From Axinella damicornis (Eukaryota; Porifera; Demospongiae; Axinellida; Axinellidae), in contig OZ007514.1 of the NCBI GenBank assembly GCA_963931865.1, positions 5,310,646-5,374,645 on the forward strand: a stretch of DNA of 64,000 nt, given 5' to 3'. The notes under the pieces were generated by a model. It had not been told where the DNA came from. It made no database searches and worked only from the letters and a program-made list of their open reading frames with translations. The position numbers and the translations under genes were made by a program. Below, in pieces: positions 11,558-21,739 of the stretch (position 1 is the stretch's first letter; each line of letters starts with the position of its first letter).

Positions 11558-11896
11558 GAACGAGTTGGCTCAGTGCAGCTGAGATGGTAACTAAACGAAT
11601 TTATGAAGTCTCAGTGGTCTAACATAGCTTGATGGTTATAATCAATGCTAACAAGGAGTTACATTCAAGGAGTTACATTCCAGCATCATCGAGGAGTGAT
11701 CCTATGTTACCAGGCTATTTGTATCATTGACCGAAAACTACATGTATAGCTAACTATACTTTGAACAGGTCAGTCTGTGGCAACACCAAAGAACTTCTGA
11801 ATCAGTTCCAAGACCTTGATTGTGTTTTTACTTAGCCATGTCAGTGTACCGTTGTGCAATTATAACAAGTCAGTGGAGGTCAAAGGTCGGCCGGGA
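11558..11896. other. No recognised feature
   Basis: Interior DNA of the 10.1-kb element. A direct repeat of AAGGAGTTACATTC at about 11653-11680 is the only local structure seen. Confidence 0.4.
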
Positions 11897-12235
11897 CTAT
11901 TTCACGGAACGGAACGGAACACTTGAAAACACGGAACAGCTATGTAAGTCCTCACTGCACAGTTTAAACTCCACAAACTGCATACCACTGGATAGAACGC
12001 GAAGAGCTCTACACGCTGGTACCCTTTTTGCTGGAATCCTTGCTGCTGGAAAGAATTGGCTCAGAGTTCTAAGAAATCGCGTGGGCGGAAGCTTGCGTAT
12101 GGCTAACATTAGTCGTAACTCTAACACTAACCATCATGTTCCATCAATATGGTTACCAGCATGTAGGACTCGTCAAGCTCTGTCCATTGGTGTACAGTTT
12201 GTAGAGATCAGACACTGTTCCGTTCCGTGAAATAG
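11897..12235. mobile_element. Palindromic MITE with CTATTTCACGGAACGGAAC ends
   Basis: The two termini are inverted copies of about 19 bp. Internally, arms around AGTTTAAACTCCACAAACTG and CAGTTTGTAGAG are partly complementary, so the whole 339 bp can fold back. Confidence 0.75.
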
Positions 12236-12271
12236 CCACGGCCTCAAAGGCCAAGGTCACATGCATATTAA

Positions 12272-13127
12272 GGTAGTAAACATGGGTACCGCGATCTCCG
12301 AAACCAAGTTGATGGATAAATGGGCAGCATCAAAGCGTACACAAGTTTCAGCAATACTTTGCATCAAACTGCTCCCTCTGCTTGAAAATGCCCTAAAACT
12401 CAATTTTAAGGCCCTCTACGAAACTGAAAATTTGGACCCTCTCCAAGGCCCCACCCACACTCTGACCCCATCATCAATACACACACAAAACAGGCCCCAA
12501 AACTACGGATGGATTTACCACCTGCTCTCCTCACTTGCAGGCTACAGCCCAAAACTCACTGCCACCCTCAAAAACAGAGGTTTGGCTACCCTAGGCTTTC
12601 AAAAAAAAATCCACGCACACCAACTAAAACCGACTCAAGCCAAGGCCAGTTTCCGAAAGGTCAACCTACCCCCTGCAAAACTAGGGATGCTTTTCCACGC
12701 TCACCTCTCGGTTACAGAGTTTTGGCCACACATCTACTCCCTCTCACCAGCCCAGTCCAGCTACCAAACCAGCCAAATTCGCCCTAACACGAAAATGGGC
12801 GGGGCCTGTAATGCCGAAAGGTCAACTCTCTAGAGTACCTTGGCCAGGGAGCTGTCGGAGGCTGTTCACTTTCCAGGCTGTTCTTCGGCCACTTCAGCAG
12901 ACCCACAAACATTCCTGCTCACTCCACCTAGCTATTCACACTCAGATAGCCCATCGCTACATTCAATAAGCCAGAATAGAGTGTTCAAACAAATCTTCAA
13001 GGTACCGCACGGCCACATCAAAGTACCGATTTGAAACTCGAAAGGGCCGCTAGCCGCATCAAAGAGAGAAGCCCCCCTTGTTTATTCCGGTTGCCGCCAT
13101 GGGAAAACGTAAACAGATGAATAACTC
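12272..13127 (+). mobile_element. TTAA-target element family T1, copy A (3' end lost)
   Basis: It starts after TTAA (12268-12271) with GGTAGTAAACATGGG, the T1 terminus seen intact in copies B (29829-30761) and C (60791-61768). Homology with those copies continues to AATAACTCT at about 13127, then switches to LINE sequence, and the right terminus is missing. It contains the 183-codon ORF at 12282-12833. Confidence 0.85.
12282..12833 (+). CDS. Hypothetical 183-residue ORF of TTAA element T1, copy A
   Basis: The ORF begins within ten bases of the element's end (MGTAISETKLMDKW..) and is open at full length in all three copies in this window. No domain, signal or membrane segment is recognised; the product would be basic and rich in leucine and threonine. 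Against copy B there are five base changes in the ORF, four of them changing the residue. Copy C differs mainly by replacements too. That pattern gives no sign of purifying selection, so the frame may stay open only because the copies are young. It is far too short for a piggyBac or Kolobok transposase. Confidence 0.4.
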   Translation: MGTAISETKLMDKWAASKRTQVSAILCIKLLPLLENALKLNFKALYETENLDPLQGPTHTLTPSSIHTQNRPQNYGWIYHLLSSLAGYSPKLTATLKNRGLATLGFQKKIHAHQLKPTQAKASFRKVNLPPAKLGMLFHAHLSVTEFWPHIYSLSPAQSSYQTSQIRPNTKMGGACNAERSTL

Positions 13128-13151
13128 TGGGAATCAGCAACAAAGAACAAG

Positions 13152-14258
13152 ATGCCTGTTACGCGCAGGAAGACTGCAGCAGCCCTAGCTGCTACCATGT
13201 CCGAGGAGCCTCCTCACCAGGCTGTCTGCACGATGTGCTCCGAAAATATCGAAGAAGCCTCTGGCGAGTGTGCAGGCCAGGAAGCGCTCTTTTGCGAAGG
13301 AGCCTGTCAGCGCTGGCTGCACAGATGGTGTGCGGGTGTGAGCAGCGAACAGTTCGAACGGCTGGTCGAGTCAAGCGAACCTTTCTTCTGCTCCGTTTGC
13401 TCATACCAGGAGCAGCAAAAGACCATACGCGAGCTGCAGGGCAACGTGCGAGCACTCAACGCCGAACTACTTTCGCTCAAGGCGACCGTCGCCACGCTAC
13501 TACAGAAGAACAACCCCCCGACTGCCAACGCTGTGCCTACTGCTACTGGTGGAGGGCCCGGTGTGCAGGACACATCAACTGGCAATGGCAAGTTAACCTC
13601 AGGCTGGAATGTGGTAGCGGGTAGGAATAAACGGGACAAAAACAAGCATCCTGTGAATGACAAGGCTGAGAAAGCCAGACAGGGTTCTGGTCAGAGCTCC
13701 TCCTCAGACCCATGCAACCGTCAACCCGCAAAAGGTCCTAAGCCTCCCCTAGTAGAAGTAAGTGGCTGTAGAAAAGTTTGGGGCACAATTAAGAGCACCA
13801 CCAATGCAGCAGTTGAGAAAGCCCTAACGAACATTGCCAAGATTCCTGAAAACGCCCTGACGGTAAAGAGGAAGTATAAGGTAGCTAGGGACGGCTCGAA
13901 GCGTGTTGTGAGATGGTGGTTCGTAATCCGGGGAAGCGAGGAAATTCTCCAGCAGCTTCAAACCAACTGGGGTCCAATCGCCATTCAAACGGCATGGAAA
14001 CTGGAACCTGTGTTCATGTTTGACCATGAGAAAACGCAGGGGGCTTCTCGTGTGCCAACAGGTTCTGGTAGCAATTCACCCCTGGCCCAAGTTGTATTTG
14101 AATCAGCAGCACCATGCCAACCAGCTGTGCAGCAGGGCCAGATACAAGCAGACCCTGAGACCAATCTGCCTTCTGGTGCTACTAACCCCCCGACCAGCCC
14201 CCAGAACACCCAACCCAACAGCCAATCGGCTTCAACATTGCCGTCCCAAAGCAATTGA
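13152..14258 (+). CDS. LINE-1 ORF1: PHD-finger / coiled-coil protein
   Basis: 368 residues. A C4HC3 PHD-type zinc finger occupies residues 26-83 (C26, C29, C48, C52, H57, C60, C80, C83). A leucine/glutamine-rich segment likely to form a coiled coil follows at about 85-120. A second conserved block lies at about 205-285, with RKVWGTIK and VVRWWFVIRG. The same block appears in LINE-2 ORF1, which supports a real protein. In related LINEs ORF1 binds RNA and assembles the ribonucleoprotein. The ATG at 13152 is the first in frame. It ends with TGA at 14256-14258, in the same frame as ORF2. Confidence 0.85.
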   Translation: MPVTRRKTAAALAATMSEEPPHQAVCTMCSENIEEASGECAGQEALFCEGACQRWLHRWCAGVSSEQFERLVESSEPFFCSVCSYQEQQKTIRELQGNVRALNAELLSLKATVATLLQKNNPPTANAVPTATGGGPGVQDTSTGNGKLTSGWNVVAGRNKRDKNKHPVNDKAEKARQGSGQSSSSDPCNRQPAKGPKPPLVEVSGCRKVWGTIKSTTNAAVEKALTNIAKIPENALTVKRKYKVARDGSKRVVRWWFVIRGSEEILQQLQTNWGPIAIQTAWKLEPVFMFDHEKTQGASRVPTGSGSNSPLAQVVFESAAPCQPAVQQGQIQADPETNLPSGATNPPTSPQNTQPNSQSASTLPSQSN

Positions 14259-17144
14259 CTAGATTCCGTGTATGTGGAGGGTGAAAACTCTCATGGCGTC
14301 CCAGTTAGTGATAGCTCTCAACGTGCAAGATCAGCAGCGACTAGTCGTCTACAAGTCAGTAATCTGAGTGTTTTGTATTTTAATGCCAGAAGTATTGTAC
14401 CCAAACATGACGAACTCTGCGCGGTTGTCGAGGCAAACAATCCGGACATAATATGTATTGTTGAGAGTTGGCTATGTTCGGACATTCTCGATTCAGAGGT
14501 TGATCTCCCTGGTTACGATGTTCACAGACTAGATAGGAATAGGCATGGTGGTGGGATTCTTGTGTATGTGCGAAGTAATTTTGTATCCAAGGTTTATCCT
14601 TTCCCTGGCAACCTGGAGCTTCTTACCTTATCTGTTTGTAATGGTAATGACAAGGTTTGTATTTCCCTTTTTTATAGGCCTCCTAACTCCTCTTGTGAAG
14701 TTTTTGAGAATTTATTTTTGTATTTACAGTCACTTGATACTAGCCGGTTTTCTAATTATATTTTGTTAGGAGATTTTAATGTGAATTTTTGTAACATAGG
14801 CCATCCTTATTATAGGAATTTGTGCAACATTTTTAGTTCATTTGGGTTAACGCAGATTGTTTCTGAACCCACTCGTATATGCTCCAGTGGAAACAACTCC
14901 ATGTTAGACCTTGTTGCAATGTCTTCGCCTTTCCTACTACAATCGTGTGAAACTATTCCCCCACTGTGTAACTCTGACCATCTCGGTTTGCTTCTCCGAA
15001 CTCGTTGGAGATCGTCTCAACAATCCAGCAACTCGAATAGCGAACATTCCTCTCGAAAGATTTGGCGATACGCCCACGCTGATATTACAAAAGCTCGCCA
15101 GCTAGTCTCTGATACCAACTGGGATCCTATTATGTCCGATGACATTGACCAATCTTGGTTTCTCTGGCAACAGAAGTTCTTATCAATTATGGAGGACAGT
15201 ATTCCTAGCAAGATTCTTCCACCAAGACGTAACAATCTTCCTTGGATAAACAAGCGAATTGTGCAATCTATTCGACGCAGGAACAATCTTTTCAAGAAAG
15301 CAAAGAATTCCCAGGATGATGAAGCAAAGTATCGACGAGCCAGAAACAAGGTCGTTACACTGATGCGTCTGGCCAAGAAGGCTTATTTCCGCAAACTGAA
15401 CCCACATCAAACCAAGCAGTTTTGGAAGTCTGTCAAGGTTTTAAACAGAAAAAGTTCATCAATTCCCTCGTTGCATCATGGTCCTTCACTTCTCTCCACA
15501 AATCAAGAGAAGGCAGACACTCTAAACTCCTTCTTCTCACAGTGCTACAACTACAGTGTTCCACCCCTTCTACCTGCAGACCGTGGCCCTGTTAACTCAT
15601 GCCCTGAGGATTTACTTTGTACAATTGAAGAGGTCACTGAGTTGCTTAAGTCTTTGGACACCACCAAAGCCACTGGCCCGGATGGCATCTCAAGTAAAAT
15701 GCTTAAAATGACTGCTGATGAAATTGCACCATCTGTAACTGCCCTTTTTAACCTCTCCATTTGCTGCAACAGGCCCCCTAGTGAGTGGAAGAGGTCAAAT
15801 GTTGTACCAATACCCAAGAAAAAGACCAATTCTCCTACTCCTGCAGACTTTAGACCAATCTCTCTTCTTCCAGTCCTGAGCAAGCTTCTGGAAAAGCATT
15901 TCCACTTGCTAATTTCCGACCATCTGTCAGAGAGTTGTCCCATTTCAAGTGTTCAATGGGGTTTCCAGAGAGGAAAATCTACCGTGAATGCACTACTCGA
16001 GACAACAAACACCTGGTTGCAGCACATGGAGACAGGAAGGGAAGTAGGAGCTGTGTTTTTCGACTTTAAAAAGGCTTTCGACAGCGTGCCTCACATACCT
16101 CTGATCACTAAGCTCCAACAGCTTAATCTGGACCCCAACATTGTTTCCTGGGTCAAAAACTATCTCACGGACAGAACTCAATGCGTTGTCGTCAATGGTG
16201 CAGCATCTGCTCATCTTCCAGTAGTTTCTGGCGTACCACAAGGATCAGTATTAGGTCCCCTCCTATTTTTGATATACATCAATGACATAACAGCCCTTGA
16301 TCTTACTGAGGGATCTACTCTCGTGCTCTATGCCGATGACATCCTCTTGTATCGTCCGATAACATCTACTACTGATTGGTCTGCCCTACAAAGAGACGTC
16401 AGTTCTATCCAAACCTGGGCCACCACCAACTTCTTACAATTCAATGAGTCCAAGTGCAAAATGATGCATGTTTCACGCAAAAGAGCTCCAATATCACCAT
16501 CCATTCCCATCGCACTCAATGGCTCGGTCCTTGAAGAAGTTGAAACCTTCAAATACCTAGGTCTTTTGATTTCGTCTGACATGTCCTGGTCAAAGCACAT
16601 TGAGAACATATGTAGCAAGGCCAGAAAAGTTCTTGGCCTGTTGTATCGCCGATACTACAGATTTGCAGACCAAAACACCCTACTACAACTCTATACTTCG
16701 CTAGTACGTCCTCACCTTGAGTACGCGGCCCCCGTATGGGATCCCCACCTGCAACGGAATATACAACTCTTGGAAAGAACGCAGAAATTTGCAAGTCGTT
16801 TGTGTGCCAAGGCCTGGGATAGAAGCTATGATGAGCTGCTTGAAACGTTGAACTTGCCTACGCTATCTGATCGAAGACTTTTTCTGAAGCTATGTACTGT
16901 ATTCAAAGTTGTTCACAACCTCTGCTATTTTCCTCCCGATATTCTATCTGCTAGAGAAACTAGAACCTGCTCCTCCAGACAACTTTTGCTGTCCCAACCA
17001 TTCGCCAGGACCAACTCTTATCTACACTCCTTTGTTCCTAGCGCTGTTCGTCATTGGAACCACTTGCCTCCATCTGTAGTTGCTAAACATTCATTCTGCT
17101 CATTTAAGTCCGTACTTAGTCATCACCTTTTTGACAGTACTTAG
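14259..17144 (+). CDS. LINE-1 ORF2: endonuclease-reverse transcriptase
   Basis: About 960 codons without a stop. Numbering from the GTG at 14268, the AP-endonuclease domain (about 32-245) shows N39 (FNARS), E66 (VESWL), Y137 (YRPP), LGDFNVN at 167-173 and SDH at 236-238. The reverse transcriptase domain follows, with ATGPDG at 468-473, FDFKKAFD at 598-605, GVPQGSVLGP at 655-664 and YADD at 688-691. These are the catalytic residues for target-primed reverse transcription. There is no in-frame ATG before about residue 212, and the frame is continuous with ORF1 across the TGA. Expression by stop readthrough or a non-AUG start is therefore needed. Clade: CR1/Jockey group. Confidence 0.93.
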   Translation, partial: LDSVYVEGENSHGVPVSDSSQRARSAATSRLQVSNLSVLYFNARSIVPKHDELCAVVEANNPDIICIVESWLCSDILDSEVDLPGYDVHRLDRNRHGGGILVYVRSNFVSKVYPFPGNLELLTLSVCNGNDKVCISLFYRPPNSSCEVFENLFLYLQSLDTSRFSNYILLGDFNVNFCNIGHPYYRNLCNIFSSFGLTQIVSEPTRICSSGNNSMLDLVAMSSPFLLQSCETIPPLCNSDHLGLLLRTRWRSSQQSSNSNSEHSSRKIWRYAHADITKARQLVSDTNWDPIMSDDIDQSWFLWQQKFLSIMEDSIPSKILPPRRNNLPWINKRIVQSIRRRNNLFKKAKNSQDDEAKYRRARNKVVTLMRLAKKAYFRKLNPHQTKQFWKSVKVLNRKSSSIPSLHHGPSLLSTNQEKADTLNSFFSQCYNYSVPPLLPADRGPVNSCPEDLLCTIEEVTELLKSLDTTKATGPDGISSKMLKMTADEIAPSVTALFNLSICCNRPPSEWKRSNVVPIPKKKTNSPTPADFRPISLLPVLSKLLEKHFHLLISDHLSESCPISSVQWGFQRGKSTVNALLETTNTWLQHMETGREVGAVFFDFKKAFDSVPHIPLITKLQQLNLDPNIVSWVKNYLTDRTQCVVVNGAASAHLPVVSGVPQGSVLGPLLFLIYINDITALDLTEGSTLVLYADDILLYRPITSTTDWSALQRDVSSIQTWATTNFLQFNESKCKMMHVSRKRAPISPSIPIALNGSVLEEVETFKYLGLLISSDMSWSKHIENICSKARKVLGLLYRRYYRFADQNTLLQLYTSLVRPHLEYAAPVWDPHLQRNIQLLERTQKFASRLCAKAWDRSYDELLETLNLPTLSDRRLFLKLCTVFKVVHNLCYFPPDILSARETRTCSSRQLLLSQPFARTNSYLHSFVPSAVRHWNHLPPSVVAKHSFCSFKSVLSHHLFDST

Positions 17145-17355
17145 ATAATTTGTGCTTGCACTAGAACTTTGCATATTAAGGTTGTTCTGTTCTGTTCTGT
17201 ATGTAGCTAGCTGGGTACAATGCGTCATTAGCTAATGCTATTTTTTGTACCCGTGCCACTTTCTATGGCAAAATTATTACAGAAAAAAAAAAAAAAAAAA
17301 AAAAAGTTTAGCGAATGGGCATTAAATGGAGAACACTCCACTGGCATAATTATAG

Positions 17356-17694
17356 CTTAAGGCTGTAGCCCTTGTGCTTAGAGAAGTCCAAACTGGTTGT
17401 AGATACAATAGGCTGTTGACACTTGACAGGACAGCAACATCTTCAGGACTTGAAATTTCCAAGAACACTGGGAGACAGCTCAACAGTCAACTGCAACGGT
17501 GAGCAACTTGAATAAGCATGTTTAGCTTGTCCTACACGGAAAAGGGCTGAAGTTTGAGTGAGTCCTGTCTAGTAGTCCTGTCCAGTGAATAGACACTACT
17601 TGCTTGCGCTATATAGCCTAGCGCTATAGCTCGCATGCGCGTTACGTTATTATACACGAGACCACGTGCAAGCACTTCCATTTCAATAGACCAT
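17356..17694. repeat. Inner inverted repeat, right arm (partner 10856-11186)
   Basis: This is the inverted copy of 10856-11186. It is directly followed at 17687-17985 by a truncated MITE of the 35408-35803 family. Confidence 0.85.
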
Positions 17695-17985
17695 TTTCCA
17701 CGTGATGTCACTTCCTGTGTACTAATTAATCTGCATTGCTGGATTGCCCTGATTTTCACCTAGAATATACTTTACAAGATCTTAGATGATATCTCAAGTT
17801 TGAGTGCATTAGCTTGTTGTTTTCCAGAGTTACGTACCAGTGAAGTTTGTCCATTTCCCATAGAGAATGTATTAGGGGGGGCAACTTTTGCCCCCCCTAA
17901 TACATTCTCTATGGGAAATGGACAAATTTTGCTGGCTCATAACTTGGGAAATGGACAAATTTTGCTGGCTCATAACATTGAAAAA
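17687..17985. mobile_element. Truncated MITE of the 35408 family with 35-bp-arm palindrome
   Basis: The left half matches 35408-35650 (ACCATTTTCCA, GTGATGTCACTTCCTG, GAGTGCATTAGCTT). At 17848-17924 there is a near-perfect palindrome with 35-bp arms around CAACTTTTG. The right half is missing; a ~25-bp GACAAATTTTGCTGGCTCAT unit is repeated instead. Confidence 0.75.
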
Positions 17986-18714
17986 TGTAGAATTTAGGGA
18001 TGGGATGGGACTGAGGCTGGTTAATGGCATTCCTTGTTTGTCTGCTTTTTCGGGAGTCGATCGGGGTGGCCATCACTAAATCATTTGTAATTTTTGTAAG
18101 AAAATTTTTTGTTTCTAGTTTGTGAGGTTTTTTGAGCGCATGGAATGCGTAACTTTCATGATGTCATTTTATTAATTGCCTTGATGGATGTGAACCTTCT
18201 GCTGGGCACTGAGCAGGCTTTGATGCTTCATTCTATTTCCACTACCAAAACTCGAACCTCACTCACAGTATTGGTGGTATATACATGTTCCGCACTGTAG
18301 TTACGTCATGAAAAGAAAGCCACGCCTCCATGATGGCATACTAGTCACGATAGATCTTGGCAAGAACAGGTTGGTAGAATTCCTCGCAGCGGTAGTGAGG
18401 CACCAGATGATGGATTCACAAGGATTCAGCTGATCACCAAGCGCCCAAAATGCTGTAAAAAAGAATGCAACGTGCGTTTGCATGTGAACTGCGCATGCGC
18501 ATTTGGCACGCGTGACCTCTGGTTGCATCAAAATGGCTTCGTGCTAGCAATTCACGGAATCGTAGCTAGCCAGCAGTGCCTTTCTTGCCAGTATGTAGTC
18601 AAAAGGGCCGAAAGGAGCTACTACGACGAAAGCGATGTTGTTCTGTGAGTGAACTAGCTCAGGAAATGCTTTTGTTGTCCAGCTATGCTAGTCAATGAGA
18701 AAGAAGAAGAAGAA

Positions 18715-18747
<33 letters not shown>

Positions 18748-18969
18748 AGATGACGAAATCGGAATTTTACGGCGACTTATTACTCGACTCCCGCGTACTC
18801 TCAGGTACGTTTGCGAGTGTTTTTGTGAACTGCTAGGCAGTATCATTCTGTCTGCATGCTTGGTTTGGGGGGTAGTAGCTTCTTTGGCCGTTTTCCTGCT
18901 GGTGCATCAGTATGGTATTTCGAAATTTCCTTAGCCATCCCTAAATAGAGAACGCTACCGCGTTCTCTG
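17986..18969. other. Interior of the 10.1-kb element; possible small TIR element; GAA/GAAA microsatellite
   Basis: The motif TTTAGGGATGG at about 17995 recurs inverted at about 18935 and may mark an inserted element of about 950 bp. A (GAA)n(GAAA)n tract is at 18700-18748. No convincing coding sequence is seen. Confidence 0.35.
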
Positions 18970-20105
18970 ATAGGAGGGGTCCGATATGATATAGGAGCTC
19001 CTATTTACTATATAGGACCTCCTATATGATATAGGAGGGGTCCGATATGATATAGGAGCTCCTATTTACTATATAGGACCTCCTATATGATATAGGAGGG
19101 GTCCGATATGATATAGGAGCTCCTATTTACTATATAGGACCTCCTATATGATATAGGAGGGGTCCGATATGATATAGGAGCTCCTATTTACTATATAGGA
19201 CCTCCTATATGATATAGGAGGGGTCCGATATGATATAGGAGCTCCTATTTACTATATAGGACCTCCTATATGATATAGGAGGGGTCCGATATGATATAGG
19301 AGCTCCTATTTACTATATAGGACCTCCTATATGATATAGGAGGGGTCCGATATGATATAGGAGCTCCTATTTACTATATCAGACCTCCTATATGATATAG
19401 GAGGGGTCCGATATGATATAGGAGCTCCTATTTACTATATAGGACCTCCTATATGATATAGGAGGGGTCCGATATGATATTGGACCTCCGATATGATATA
19501 GGAGCTCCTATTTACTATATCGGAACTCCTATTTGATATAGGAGGGGTCCGATATGATATAGGAGCTCCTATTTACTATATAGGACCTCCGATATGATAT
19601 AGGAGGGGTCCAATATGATATAGGACCTCCGATATGATATAGGAGGTGTCTGATATGATATCAGACCTCCTATATGATGTAGGAGACCTCCAATATGATA
19701 TAGGACCTCCCATTTACTATATAGAATGTGCTATTTATAAGTATGATGTTCTATACGATATAGGAGGTGTCTGATATGATATCAGACCTCCTATATGATA
19801 TAGGAGACCTCCAATATGATATAGGACCTCCCATTTACTATATAGAATGTGCTATTTATAAGTATGATGTTCTATATGATATAGGAGGTGTCTGATATGA
19901 TATCAGACCTCCTATATGATATAGGAGACCTCCAATATGATATAAGACCTCCCATTTACTATATAGAATGTGCTATTTATAAGTATGATGTTCTATATGA
20001 TATAGGAGGTGTCTGATATGATATCAGACCTCCTATATGATATAGGAGACCTCCAATATGATATAGGACCTCCCATTTACTATATAGAATGTGCTATTTA
20101 TAAGT
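18970..20105. repeat. 61-bp satellite array, right terminus
   Basis: An exact 61-bp period is measurable (GAGGGGTCCGATATGATATA at 18974, 19035, 19096 and so on) for about ten units. About four longer units of ~122 bp follow, each ending in AGAATGTGCTATTTATAAG. Orientation is opposite to the left array. Confidence 0.9.
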
Positions 20106-20176
20106 ATGATGTTCTATATATACACTGAAAAGCTGCAGTAATAACAATGGAATTTTGACTCATTTGGCCCCCCATA

Positions 20177-20760
20177 GTTTTTGCCACCGTCTCAAGCCGC
20201 CGTACGGGCCCAGTTGTTGGTTTTCGGTATCCTTCAGGCCGCGTGGCAACTCTTGGGCGCTGCTGGGACCTGGTAAGCATTGCGGAGCAGTGGGTGTGGC
20301 AGCATCGCCTTGCTGTTTATTGTCCATGGTTCGGCGACCGTCGAGTACGAGTTTCGGTGTCAGTTGCGTCGAGTACGAGTTCCGGTGTCAGTCGCGTCGA
20401 GTACGAGTTCTCCCTCCCCAGCGACATCTTCGGTATTTTCGCACACGCTCTCATGAAGAAACGCAGCAATAGTGGGACAGGAAAATTCATTTGACCAGTA
20501 GCTACCCTCTGCCATGACGCTTAGATACCTTTATGCACTCGATAATCGTTTGTTTACTTTTCTGTTCGAACCTAGAAACCACGTAGAAACCGCTGCGGCA
20601 TTAACCAATCAACTCATGATTACACTGTTTTGCACTCGTACCAGTGCAAAAAAGTGTAATCAGCAGCTGATTGGCTGAAAGCAGTGCAGATTACACAAAT
20701 AATTGCACTCTCGCGGTATAGGCGTTTTATACAGAAACTTGTTATCACTATAATGATTAA
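20177..20760 (+). repeat. Tandem ~0.9-kb unit, second copy, right part
   Basis: It resumes with GTTTTTGCCACCGTC after the 10.1-kb element and parallels 9124-9660 to its end (GAAACTTGTTATCACTATAA). Confidence 0.85.
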
Positions 20761-21738
20761 TTAGCTAACCACAGTTGTGTTATAATTAACCAATTAGCTA
20801 ACCATAGTTGTGTTTCAAAGTTGTACAATGAACAACCATAATTACAACGGTATGGTATTCCTAGCCTCGTTCCCAGGCCGTTCCCACCGCCAGTATTTCA
20901 TTGCTTCTTAACCAGCATATGCTCTTATGCTTCCACCCTACTATTATATATGCTTGAGCATAGTCTAGCCAGTCAGATACAGTGGCTTTGCAATGATGAT
21001 CCATATAGTTTATGGACCTTTATTTGTGCTGGGTCATGCAGTGTGACCTGGGTGGGGCCATTAGCAAATTTGCAGTTTAGTAGAGAGCCTATATAGTTTG
21101 GGCCACTAGCTAGCTGTGAGGCAGAGGGAGCATAGCTTAGCCTCGTTCCCAGGCCCCATGGGGCCTGGGAACGAGGCTAAACATAGCTATGGTGCAAAAC
21201 TTGGATGTTGATGGTCCATTTCGTCAACCCCAGTTTTCATATACAGGAGTGGCCTAGCTAGCTACCTCAAACCTCTGCCAGGGCAAAAGCTCACCACCAT
21301 GACCAGGGCGAGGGGTCATCATTTTTGCCAGCAGACATCTATAGCTAGCACACTGTACAGCACAGGTTAACCGTTATTACCCCACACGCGCATGTGCGAA
21401 GCGGGGTTAACCCTTTAACCACCGAATTCTTCCCACCAAGACAACACATTTTCATGCATTCAGCGCACACCACTTTCGTATACAGGTACTCCTCTCCCGC
21501 AGCATTCGCTCCTCAGCGGCCAAACTTGGTGGTGCCTGCACACATGGAGAGACCCCTCTGGCAATACTGTTAATGATATTCATGACCCCCCACAAGCCAA
21601 GGTACGTCGTACACATAGGATTGCTAAGGAAATGTAATAATGTTCATGCCTGCATACACACGACATTGTAATATTGTATGCATCTTTCAGATACGTATGC
21701 AATATTATGACAGCTAGCTACACTGTTCATATCATGCA
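20761..21738. other. No gene recognised; short hairpin elements
   Basis: A 42-bp palindrome at 21139-21180 (TAGCCTCGTTCCCAGGCC and its inverse) and a half-copy at 20864-20880 belong to a hairpin family found about ten times in the window. Nothing else is supported. Confidence 0.5.
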
Positions 21739-21739
21739 G

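Larger units (their letters stand above)
13128..17304 (+). mobile_element. CR1-like LINE, both ORFs open (LINE-1)
   Basis: A non-LTR retrotransposon with ORF1 (PHD finger), ORF2 (AP-endonuclease and reverse transcriptase), a short 3'UTR ending in CAAAATTATTACAG and a 24-base A tract (17281-17304). It is inserted inside the 10.1-kb element. Its 5' boundary directly abuts truncated T1 copy A. No clear target-site duplication is visible on the two sides. The open frames suggest a young, possibly competent copy. Confidence 0.9.
10040..20176. mobile_element. 10.1-kb TIR element with satellite-array termini
   Basis: Ends read TATGGGGGGCCAAATGAG and its inverse, with about 105 bp of near-identical terminal sequence on each side. 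These are followed inward by inverted arrays of a 61-bp AT-rich satellite (10140-10800 and 18970-20105). The flanking direct repeat GTTTTT (10034-10039 and 20177-20182) is 6 bp. Removing the element and one repeat gives exactly the sequence at 9121-9148. A further inverted pair lies inside (about 10856-11186 and 17356-17694). The interior holds a decayed reading frame, a MITE, a TTAA element and a CR1-like LINE, so much of its length is later insertion. No transposase domain is recognisable; the superfamily is open. Confidence 0.85.
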
